From Murinocardiopsis flavida (GTDB lineage Bacteria > Actinomycetota > Actinomycetes > Streptosporangiales > Streptosporangiaceae), in contig NZ_PYGA01000007.1 in NCBI RefSeq assembly GCF_003014485.1, positions 1-64,000 of the forward strand: a DNA stretch of 64,000 nt, given 5' to 3'. The position numbers and the translations under genes were made by a program. The notes beneath the pieces are model-generated. The model was not told where the DNA came from. It ran no database searches and saw nothing but the letters and a program-made list of their open reading frames with translations. Every line of letters begins with the position of its first letter. Positions within the stretch are counted from its first letter, which is position 1. Below, piece after piece: positions 39,446 through 47,103 of this stretch.

Positions 39446-41326
39446 ATGAGCCGCCGATCCGAGCGTGAGATCTTCGTTCTCCTCCCGCCCGACCTACTGC
39501 CGCTGACCTCCGACGACCCCCGCAGGGTCGGCCCGCATGTGCTGATCGGCCGGGTCGGCGCCGGGCGCGCCGGCACGGTGTACGCCGGGGTGAACCCCAC
39601 CATCACCGCCGACGCGGTCGTGGCCGTGAAGACGCTCGACCCGTCGCACCTGACCGACGAGCACACCCGCACCGAGCTCGACCGGCGGCTGCGGGCGCTG
39701 GTGGGGGCCGACAGCCGCTGCTACGTTCCGCCGCTGTCGCACGACGCGTACGCGTCTCCCCCGTGGCTCGCGATGCCGTACGTCTCGGGGGTCCCGCTGG
39801 CGCAGTACGTGCGCAAGCGCGGCCCGATCCCGCTGGGACGGCTGATCGCGCTGGCGGCGGGGCTCGCCGAGGGGCTGGCGGCGCTGCACCACGAGGGGAT
39901 CGCGCACGGCGACCTCAAGCCCAGCAACATCCTGCTGGGCTCCACAGGCCCGCGGATCCTCGACTGCGCCCTGCCGGGCGACGAGTCCATGATGCGGCAG
40001 TCGGCCGCGTGGCTCGCCCCTGAGCGCCACCAGGGCGTGCCGCCGAGCCCCGCCAGCGACGTCTTCGCCTGGGGTGCCGTCATCGCGTTCTCCGGCACCG
40101 GGCGGCTGCCCTACGGCCTGGGCGAGCCGCACACCCTGATCGAGAAGGTGCTGAACGGCCGGCCCGACCTGGAGGGCCTGCCGCCGGAGCTGCTCCCGCT
40201 GGTGCGCCGCTGCCTCGCCAAGGAGCCGGGCGACCGGCCGTCGGTACGCGAGCTGATCGGGGCGAGCATCGCGGTCTGGGAGGCCACCGCCGCCACCGGC
40301 GAGGGCGGCGTCCCCGGCACCGCGGTCACCCGGCTGCTGAGCCGCGAGTGGCCGGGCATCGTCGAGCCCGTCAGGATCCCGCGCGTCGTCCACCTCGACG
40401 ACGGGACGGTGCGGCCGACCGACTCCGAGGGCGCCAAGCCGAAGCGCACCCCGCGCGCCGCGCGGCGCAAGGCCGCCGCCGGCGGGGCGACCGGCATCGA
40501 TGCGCTGAGCGGCGCGCCGGGCGCGTCGTCCTATACCGAGGGGCACGGCCCCGCGCCGGTCCCGCCGCCGATGCCGGACGTCCCCCCGCTCCCCGGCGCG
40601 CGGAGCGGCGCGGCGGGTGCGGGCGGAGCGGGTGCGGGCGCCGGCGGAGCAGGTGCGGGCGGAGCGGGCGCCGGGCCGGGCACGCGGGTCCCGCACGAAG
40701 CGCGGCAGCCGCCGGGCGGCGACGCCCCGGGGCCGCCGCCGGTCCCGGCGCCCGGCGGGCGCTCGCGCGGGCCGAACCGGCTGCTGATCGCTGGCGTCGC
40801 CGTCCTGGTGGTGGTGCTCGTCGGTGCGGGCGCCTGGGCGGCGTCCGGGCTGGTGTTCGGCGAGGCGGCGCCCAAGCCCTCGCAGTCGGCGTCGGAGTCG
40901 GAGTCGCAGGCGGCACCGACCACGATGGTCGTGCGGTTCGCCAAGGGCACGCAGGACTCCACTGCGGGACCGTGGGTGTTCACCGAGGTCACCGAGACCG
41001 CGAAGGGCGATCCGGGCGACGCCGCCGACCTCACCCAGCAGGAGTGGAGCAAGCGCTGGAGCGACAAGAAGGGCGCGAAGCCGGCCAAGGCCGTCATCAA
41101 GCCCGACACCGAGGTGCTCTGCGCGAAGTTCTGCCTGCTCCCCGGGCAGGCGTTCACCGACGACGCCGGAAAGGGCACCTTCGACGACGTCAAGGGCAGC
41201 GACTTCACGAACTACCTCGCGTGGGGCGACGACGTCATCGCCGAGGTGGAGTTCGCCAAGGGGGCGGCGGGGAACGGCCCGCGGGAGATCGTCCGGGTCA
41301 CCGAACTGTTCGCGCCGGCCTCGTGA
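39446..41326 (+). CDS. receptor-like serine/threonine protein kinase, atypical DFG motif
   Basis: A 626-residue membrane protein. The kinase domain (about residues 30-280) has GRVGAGRAGTVY (glycine loop), AVKTLD (ATP Lys), HGDLKPSNIL (catalytic loop, with HGD for HRD) and WLAPE. The DFG position reads LDCALPG: the Asp is present but Phe-Gly is not. A Pro/Ala/Gly-rich linker with AGAGG repeats leads to one transmembrane helix (about 445-468). A roughly 150-residue extracytoplasmic domain with two Cys (CAKFC) follows. The ATG at 39446 follows AGGA. It starts a rightward signalling block with a SpoIIE phosphatase gene next. Confidence 0.85.
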   Translation: MSRRSEREIFVLLPPDLLPLTSDDPRRVGPHVLIGRVGAGRAGTVYAGVNPTITADAVVAVKTLDPSHLTDEHTRTELDRRLRALVGADSRCYVPPLSHDAYASPPWLAMPYVSGVPLAQYVRKRGPIPLGRLIALAAGLAEGLAALHHEGIAHGDLKPSNILLGSTGPRILDCALPGDESMMRQSAAWLAPERHQGVPPSPASDVFAWGAVIAFSGTGRLPYGLGEPHTLIEKVLNGRPDLEGLPPELLPLVRRCLAKEPGDRPSVRELIGASIAVWEATAATGEGGVPGTAVTRLLSREWPGIVEPVRIPRVVHLDDGTVRPTDSEGAKPKRTPRAARRKAAAGGATGIDALSGAPGASSYTEGHGPAPVPPPMPDVPPLPGARSGAAGAGGAGAGAGGAGAGGAGAGPGTRVPHEARQPPGGDAPGPPPVPAPGGRSRGPNRLLIAGVAVLVVVLVGAGAWAASGLVFGEAAPKPSQSASESESQAAPTTMVVRFAKGTQDSTAGPWVFTEVTETAKGDPGDAADLTQQEWSKRWSDKKGAKPAKAVIKPDTEVLCAKFCLLPGQAFTDDAGKGTFDDVKGSDFTNYLAWGDDVIAEVEFAKGAAGNGPREIVRVTELFAPAS

Positions 41327-41367
41327 CCGGCTTTGCAGAAAAGGCATATTTACCCTGATTTGTCAGC

Positions 41368-41387
41368 GATACCGATCGGTAGGTATC
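41368..41387. promoter_or_regulatory. palindromic operator-like site
   Basis: ACCGATCGGT (41371-41380) is a perfect 10-bp palindrome, flanked by GATACC (41368-41373) and GGTATC (41382-41387), which are themselves inverted repeats. The pattern resembles operators of dimeric regulators such as TetR. No such regulator gene is adjacent. Confidence 0.4.
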
Positions 41388-41529
41388 AGCCGCCGCGCCC
41401 GATCGGTCCGCTGTTGCCCCTGCGGCGGTGGCGCCCAGCCGATATGCTGGCCATCGCAGTGAGCGGTCCCGCACCACGCGACGGCCCCGAATCCACGCAA
41501 TCAAAGGCAAAGCAACGATTTCGGCGACT

Positions 41530-41584
41530 TGCGGCCATGAGAGATGAGAAACCGACCCGGATTTCCGTCTCTTGGCCGCATTTT
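41530..41584 (+). terminator. terminator-like hairpin after the kinase gene
   Basis: TGCGGCCA (41530-41537) pairs with TGGCCGCA (41573-41580), with an additional AGAGA/TCTCT pairing inside, followed by TTTT at 41581-41584. It lies about 200 nt after the kinase stop on the same strand. Confidence 0.5.
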
Positions 41585-41773
41585 CGTTGTCGGGCGTAAT
41601 ATGACGGGCCAATTCGGAGGCATTGCCGGGCCAAGGACGGACAAATCGCACCATGGCGGTTCTCACCAGCCCGAATGCCCGGGCTTGTCGTTAAACTAGG
41701 CCGAATCGGGTGTCCGCGGGGGGCGGTCCGTACGCGGATGTGGCATCTGGGACAACGCAGGGATGATCGTTAC

Positions 41774-43781
41774 GTGAGTGGCAGCAGTGGCAGCACCGGA
41801 GGGGGCGGGCGGTTCGGCACCGCCGGAGGCGGCATGTCCGGCGGCCTCGCCGACGCCGCCTTCCAGCATGCCCCCGCGGCCATGCTCATCACCGACCAGG
41901 GCGGCGACGTCGTCCTGGCCAACGACTCCTTCGCCGAGTACTCCGGCGTACCCGCGCGCGGAGATCGTCGGCAGGCCGTGGGCCGGGACCCTCGCCATCG
42001 GCGACTTCGAGCACGGCCTGCGGCTGCACTCCGAGGCGCTGACCCAGCCGGCCGAGGCGCCCCGCCGCACCCTGTGCCTCATGCGCGCCGACGGCACGCC
42101 GCGCCCCAGCGTCGTGGAGACCCGCTCCTTCACCGCCGACGGCGCCACCGGCGTGGTGGTGCTGTTCCACGGCACCCGCCGCGACGAGGAGACCCTCAAC
42201 GTCGTCACCGAGCTCCGGCTGCGCGACGCCGACACCGCACTGTGGACGCTGGACCTGCGCACCGGCAACCTGTACGAGCTGTTCGGCCCGTCGCCGCTCG
42301 GGCAGCTCCTCGCCGGGGAGTCCAACGGCCTCGAGGAGATCCTGGCCCGGGTGCACCGCGATGACATCGCGCGGCTCCGCGACGCCGTCGAAGCCTCCTA
42401 CCAGGGGCGCGACTTCGAGCAGCGGTTCAGGATGTTCGACCAGGTGGGCGACGAGCGCTGGCTGTACGCCCGCGCGCGCTTCGCGGGCGACGAACCCCCG
42501 CGGCTGATCGGCATCATCGACGACCTCACCGAGCACGTCCAGCTGGTGCGCCGGCTGGCCGACCGCCGCCGCATCGAGGCCGCGCAGGGGCGCCAGGTCA
42601 CCGACCTCGCCGCCAAGCTGGTCTCCGCCACCACCGTCGACGAGGTCACCAGCCTGCTCACCGAGGACTTCGTGCCCATCTTCGGCGGCAGCAACGCCGG
42701 GGTCATGCTGGTCGAGAACGGCCGGTTGAAGCCCTCCCCCGTGCGCGAGGACGACGGCGGCACCATGCCCATGATCGAGGGCCGCGACGCCGCCGACACC
42801 ACCTACCCCATGGGCGCGGTCATCTCCGACCGCCAGCCGCGCTTCTTCGAGAGCCGCGCCGAGGTCCTCGAACGCTTCCCCGCGGCGCAGGACCTGCTGC
42901 ACCGCACCAACGCCCAGTCGTGGGCGACCGTGCCGATCTTCGGCGACAAGCGGGTGGCGCTGGGTGTGTGGCAGGTCGCGTGGGCGCAGCCGCACCACGC
43001 CACCCCCGACGAGCGGGCGCTGATGCTGACCCTGGCGGGGCTCGCCGGGCAGGCGCTGCAACGGGTCAGCCGCCAGCAGGAGGAGCTGGAGCTGGCCGAC
43101 GCCATCCAGCAGCGGATGCTGCCGCCGCAGATCCCCGACTTCGACGAGCTCGAAAGCGCGGTGCGCTACCTGCCGTCCCGCGCCGGGGCGCGGGTGTGCG
43201 GCGACTTCTACGACGTCATCAAGCTGCCCGACCGCCGTGTGGGTCTGCTGGTGGGCGATGTCCAGGGCCACGGCGTCGAGGCTGCGGCCGCCATGGGCCA
43301 GATCCGGGTGGCGTTCCGCGCCTACGCCAGCAATCAGGCCGACCCCGGCGTGGTGCTGGCCGAGACCAACCAGCTGCTGTCCGAGACCGGCGAGATCGTC
43401 TTCGCCACCTGCGGCTACCTCGTGCTCGACCTCGACTCCGGCGAGATGCAGGCGGCGTGGGCCGGGCAGCCGCCGGCCATCATCGCAGGCGAGAGCGGGT
43501 TCGAGGTGTGGGGGCCCGAGACCGGCCCGCCGGTGGGGGTCGAGGCCGAGGCGAAGTACCCGGTGACCCCGCGGCGGCTGAAGTCGGGCGAGACCCTGCT
43601 GCTGTGCTCCGACGGCCTGGTCGAGAGTTCCGCCGTTCCGATGGACGACGGCCTGGAGCGGGTGGGCGCCGCCCTCCAGCCCATGGCGGCCGACGTCAAC
43701 GGCGCGGCAACGTCGCTCGCCGACCTCGCCCCGGCGGGCCGCGGCGACGACATCGTCATCCTGCTCGCCCGGATGCGCTGA
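41774..43781 (+). CDS. PAS-GAF-SpoIIE protein serine phosphatase, with an apparent +1 frameshift
   Basis: A PP2C-type phosphatase of about 668 residues if one extra base is ignored. Order: PAS (AAFQHAPAAMLITDQGGDVV), second PAS-like segment (ALWTLDLRTGNLYELFG), GAF (about 290-440), SpoIIE/PP2C (450-667). The last has GDFYDVIKLPD, VGDVQGHGVEAAA and GRGDDIVILL, the metal-binding aspartates. The PAS start is readable only in the frame of the GTG at 41774, up to LANDSFAEYSGVP. Everything after about 41960 is in the next frame, beginning RAEIVGRPWAG. One base too many in the CCCGCGCGCGG run at 41951-41961 explains it: sequencing error, or a real mutation. Confidence 0.8.
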
Positions 43782-43842
43782 GCGGGAGGCGCCGGCGCCC
43801 GGTTTGCGGCGACAATGGCGGGACGGCCCGAGGAGGTTCCCC

Positions 43843-44484
43843 ATTTCCCGTCGCACCCCGCTCCTGGCAGGAATCGCCGCCCTGCTCGTGTTCTGCGCGC
43901 TGACCGTGCTGCTGCTGACCGACGTCGCCGATCCCCCGTTCGACGGCCTGGACGAGGCGGCGGACGCCGCAGGCGGTGAGGGCCGGTCGTTCCCCCTCGC
44001 TGTGCTCGCGACCGGCCTGCACTACGGCGGGAAGTTCCCGTGGAACATCCCGCTGATGCTGCTGGTGGCGGCGGGGGCGCTGTACGCGCGGCGGCACTGG
44101 ACCGGGGTGGCGCTGGTCCTCGCGTCGTGGGCGCTGACCTCGGCGGTCACCGTCCCGCTCGTCAAGGTCGTGCTCGACCGCGAGCGCCCGCTCGACCAGC
44201 TCGTCCAGGAGGCGTCGGCGTCCTACCCGTCGGGGCACACGGCGTTCGCCGCGATGATGGGGGTGACGGTCGTCGCGATCGTGACCCGGTACCGGGGCTG
44301 GGCCGTCGCCGCCGCCGTGGCGTTCACCGCTGCGATGGCGTGGAGCAGGGTCTATCTCGGTGTGCACTGGCTGTCCGACACCGTTGCGGGCGCCGCCATC
44401 GGTGCCGGTGTCCCGCTCGTCGCCTGGTGGCTGTGGCTGGTGATCGAGGAGCGGCGCGGCGCCATGACCCGGGCCGACCGGTGA
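43843..44484 (+). CDS. PAP2-family phosphatase
   Basis: A 213-residue integral-membrane lipid phosphatase with about five transmembrane segments. The three PAP2 motifs are present: KVVLDRERP, YPSGHTAFAA and SRVYLGVHWLSD, with all catalytic His, Arg and Asp residues. A perfect AGGAGG site lies six bases before an ATT at 43843, which I take as the start; the only conventional codon nearby is TTG at 43804, which is too far from a good ribosome site but would add 13 residues. Likely substrate: undecaprenyl pyrophosphate or phosphatidate. Follows the phosphatase gene after 61 bp. Confidence 0.88.
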   Translation: MSRRTPLLAGIAALLVFCALTVLLLTDVADPPFDGLDEAADAAGGEGRSFPLAVLATGLHYGGKFPWNIPLMLLVAAGALYARRHWTGVALVLASWALTSAVTVPLVKVVLDRERPLDQLVQEASASYPSGHTAFAAMMGVTVVAIVTRYRGWAVAAAVAFTAAMAWSRVYLGVHWLSDTVAGAAIGAGVPLVAWWLWLVIEERRGAMTRADR

Positions 44485-44548
44485 CGCCCGCGCACAGCGG
44501 CGCCCGCAGATCTAGACTCTCCCGGACCGCTCGGCGACAGGGGGGCAG

Positions 44549-44971
44549 ATGAGGGAACCGTTCCAGACCCGGGTCCGGGTCCGCGGCTACGAGGTCGACA
44601 TGCGCGGGCACCTCAACAACGCCGTGTACCACCAGTACGCCGAACACACGCGCTGGGAGTGCCTGCGCGCTGCGGGCCTCACCCAGGAGAAGATGACCGC
44701 AGCGGGGCTGGGTCCGGTGCAGTTGGAGGCCACGATCCGGTTCCGCAGCGAGCTGGTCGACGGCGACGAGGTGGACGTGTCCTGCGTGTTCGTGTGGGGC
44801 GAGGGCAAGACCTTCCGCCTCGACCAGGACTTCCGCCGCCCGGACGGGACGCTCGCCGCCGAGCTGACCACCACGGGCGGGCTGCTGGACCTCACCACGC
44901 GCCGCCTGGTGGCCGACCCCGCGGGGCACTGGCGCGGGCTGGTCGGCGTCCCCGAGCTGCTCGGCCTGTGA
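44549..44971 (+). CDS. hotdog-fold acyl-CoA thioesterase (4HBT family)
   Basis: A 140-residue thioesterase of the 4-hydroxybenzoyl-CoA type. The active-site stretch YEVDMRGHLNNAVYHQYAEH has the conserved Asp, Gly-His and Asn-Asn. A central strand (LEATIRFRSELVDGDEVDV) and a terminal strand follow. ATG at 44549 lies after GGGGGG, and a TAGACT -10 is at 44513-44518. Substrate unknown. Confidence 0.88.
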   Translation: MREPFQTRVRVRGYEVDMRGHLNNAVYHQYAEHTRWECLRAAGLTQEKMTAAGLGPVQLEATIRFRSELVDGDEVDVSCVFVWGEGKTFRLDQDFRRPDGTLAAELTTTGGLLDLTTRRLVADPAGHWRGLVGVPELLGL

Positions 44972-45002
44972 CCGCCTGCGCCGCGGTGTCGTGACCGGCG
45001 TC

Positions 45003-45008
45003 TAGGCT
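45003..45008 (+). promoter_or_regulatory. -10 element of a leaderless promoter for rarA
   Basis: TAGGCT fits the actinobacterial -10 pattern and ends 7 nt before the GTG at 45016. There is no Shine-Dalgarno between them. The transcript would start at the GTG. Confidence 0.45.
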
Positions 45009-45015
45009 GGGCGGC

Positions 45016-46341
45016 GTGTCCGAAACACTGTTCGACGACGCCGGGGCCGAGGCGCAGCGCGCGCAGGAGCCCCTGGCCGTCCGCATGCGCCCGCGCACCC
45101 TGGACGAAGTGGCCGGCCAGCGCCACCTGCTCGGCGAGGGCAGCCCGCTGCGGCGCCTGGTCGAGGACGACGCCCCCATGTCGCTCTTCCTGTGGGGGCC
45201 GCCGGGGACCGGCAAGACCACCCTGGCCACCGTGGTCAGCCGCGCCACCCAGCGGCGGTTCGTGGAGCTGTCGGCCGTCACCGCCGGGGTGAAGGACATC
45301 CGCTCCGTCATCGACGACGCCCGCCGCCAGATGGGCATGCGCGGCACCCGCACCCTGCTGTTCGTGGACGAGGTGCACCGCTTCTCGAAGACCCAGCAGG
45401 ACGCCCTGCTGCCCGCGGTCGAGAACCGCTGGGTGAGCTTCATCGGCGCGACCACCGAGAACCCGTTCTTCTCCGTCATCAGCCCGCTGCTGTCGCGCTC
45501 GCTGCTGCTGACCCTGGAGTCCCTCACCGACGACGACGTGCGCGGCGTCGTCGACCGCGCGCTGACCGACGACCGCGGGCTCAAGGGCGGCCACACCCTC
45601 GCCCCCGAGGCCGCCGACCACCTCGTCCGGCTGGCCGGCGGCGACGCCCGGCGGTCCCTGACCTACCTGGAGGCCGCGGCGCTGGTCAGCGGCGACCGCG
45701 CGGAGATCACCGTCGACGACGTCGAGCGCGCGGTCGACCGGCACGCGGTCCGCTACGACCGCTCGGGCGACCAGCACTACGACGTCATCAGCGCGTTCAT
45801 CAAGTCCATGCGCGGCAGCGACGTCGACGCCGCGCTGCACTACCTCGCCCGCATGATCGAGGCGGGTGAGGACCCCCGCTTCATCGCGCGCCGGGTGGTC
45901 GTGCACGCCAGCGAGGACGTCGGCATGGCCGACCCCAGCGCGCTCCAGGTGGCGATGGCGGCGGCGCAGGCCGTCGAGCTGATCGGGTTCCCCGAGGCGC
46001 GCATCAACCTCGCGCAGGCGGTCATCCACATCGCGCTGGCGCCCAAGTCCAACGCCGTCATCTCGGCCATCGACGCCGCAATGGCCGATGTCCGGTCCGG
46101 CAAGGCCGGGCCGGTGCCGTCGCACCTGCGCGACGCCCACTACAAGGGTGCCGAGAAGCTGGGCCACGGCGAGGGCTACAAGTACGCGCACTCCTACCCG
46201 GGCGGGGTGGTGGCGCAGCAGCACGCGCCCGACGCCGTGGCCGACCGCGAGTACTACACCCCCACGACCCACGGCGCCGAGCGGCGCTATTCCGAGGTGC
46301 TCGACCGCATCAAGGGGGTCCTGCGCGGCGACGACCGGTGA
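45016..46341 (+). CDS. rarA: replication-associated recombination protein A (AAA+ ATPase)
   Basis: A 441-residue RarA/MgsA of the clamp-loader AAA+ class. Marks: [22 protein letters not shown], Walker [10 protein letters not shown] (about residue 63), Walker [13 protein letters not shown], sensor 1 GATTENPFF, and the MgsA-type C-terminal domain with [19 protein letters not shown]. The DNA-repair protein acts at stalled forks. It seems to start with a leaderless GTG. Converges with a TetR gene, only 10 bp between stops. Confidence 0.95.
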   Translation: MSETLFDDAGAEAQRAQEPLAVRMRPRTLDEVAGQRHLLGEGSPLRRLVEDDAPMSLFLWGPPGTGKTTLATVVSRATQRRFVELSAVTAGVKDIRSVIDDARRQMGMRGTRTLLFVDEVHRFSKTQQDALLPAVENRWVSFIGATTENPFFSVISPLLSRSLLLTLESLTDDDVRGVVDRALTDDRGLKGGHTLAPEAADHLVRLAGGDARRSLTYLEAAALVSGDRAEITVDDVERAVDRHAVRYDRSGDQHYDVISAFIKSMRGSDVDAALHYLARMIEAGEDPRFIARRVVVHASEDVGMADPSALQVAMAAAQAVELIGFPEARINLAQAVIHIALAPKSNAVISAIDAAMADVRSGKAGPVPSHLRDAHYKGAEKLGHGEGYKYAHSYPGGVVAQQHAPDAVADREYYTPTTHGAERRYSEVLDRIKGVLRGDDR

Positions 46342-46351
46342 GCCCGGTCCC

Positions 46352-46984
46352 TCAGTCCCGGGCGGGCGGCTCCGCCCAGACGTCGGCGAGGTAGCTCGCG
46401 AGCACCCCGCGCAGGTCGCGGACGAGCCGGTCGCGTTCGTCGCCTTCGGCGGCGACGATCAGCGGCATGAGGCCGCGCACCAGCTGGATGGCGACCGTCG
46501 CCGTGCGCTCGCGGTCGGCGCGCGCGAGCCCCGGTGCGCGCACCTGGAGCAGCGCGTCGATCCGGCGGTGCACGGCGCCGTTGAGGGGGGCGGTCGCCTC
46601 GACCAGGGCGGGCGGCATGTCGGTGCGGGCGAACAGGGTCTTGAATCCGCGGTTGGCGAGGTTGAACGCGATGAGCGGCTCGGTGACCCGCTCGATCACC
46701 TGCTGGAGCGGGAGTTCGGCGAGGTCGGCCGGTCCGAACGCCGCTGCCTGGGCGGCGCCGAGTTCGGCGACGTAGCGCTCGGCGAGTGCGCGCGCGACGG
46801 CGTCCTTGTTCGCGAAGAACTGGTAGAGCGAGCCGGGCGAGATGCCGGCCCGCGCCGCGATGGCGTTGGTGGTCGCCGCCTCGAACCCCGCGTCGGCGAA
46901 CACCTCGGCCGCCGACTCCAGGATCTGGGCGATCCGCCGTTCGCCTCGGGCCTGGCGTTTCGGCGCGCGTTTCGCCTCGTCCAC
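46352..46984 (-). CDS. TetR-family repressor of the adjacent exporter
   Basis: A 210-residue TetR protein. HTH: IAARAGISPGSLYQFFANKDAV at about residues 35-57, preceded by ILESAAEVFADAGFEAATT. The C-terminal domain has the MTATYF-type arrangement for dimerisation. The GTG at 46984 has an AGGAGG site six bases upstream. The upstream 120 bp, shared with the divergent MMPL gene, contains three inverted repeats. Such pairs usually repress the exporter until a substrate binds. Confidence 0.93.
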   Translation of the reverse strand: MDEAKRAPKRQARGERRIAQILESAAEVFADAGFEAATTNAIAARAGISPGSLYQFFANKDAVARALAERYVAELGAAQAAAFGPADLAELPLQQVIERVTEPLIAFNLANRGFKTLFARTDMPPALVEATAPLNGAVHRRIDALLQVRAPGLARADRERTATVAIQLVRGLMPLIVAAEGDERDRLVRDLRGVLASYLADVWAEPPARD

Positions 46985-47014
46985 ACCGCACCTCCTTTCC
47001 GAATGGCACCCATC

Positions 47015-47078
47015 ACTCGACAATACGAGTCTTTGCTCGTATTCTCGGGACCTCAAACACGATGAATCACTCGTGTTT
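47015..47078. promoter_or_regulatory. palindromic operators between tetR and MMPL genes
   Basis: Three inverted repeats lie between the divergent starts: ACTCG-6-CGAGT (47015-47030), AATACGAG-6-CTCGTATT (47022-47043), and AAACACGA-8-TCGTGTTT (47055-47078). The first two overlap by sharing CGAGT. A possible MMPL promoter, TTGCTC (47034-47039) and CACGAT (47058-47063), lies within them. Confidence 0.72.
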
Positions 47079-47103
47079 TCCAGGTTAGCAGGAGGGCACC
47101 GCC

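Larger units (their letters stand above)
41327..41773. other. 447-bp intergenic region with a palindrome and a terminator
   Basis: No gene is supported. It contains a TetR-like palindrome (41368-41387), a long-stem terminator (41530-41584) and, near 41693, a TAAACT element that might serve the phosphatase gene. Base composition is noticeably less GC-rich than the flanking genes. Confidence 0.45.

Noticed and set aside
41675-42364. Separate 229-residue gene before the phosphatase
   Set aside because: Its N-terminal PAS sequence continues in the next frame; the remainder of this frame is Arg/Ala-rich junk, so a frameshift is the better explanation.
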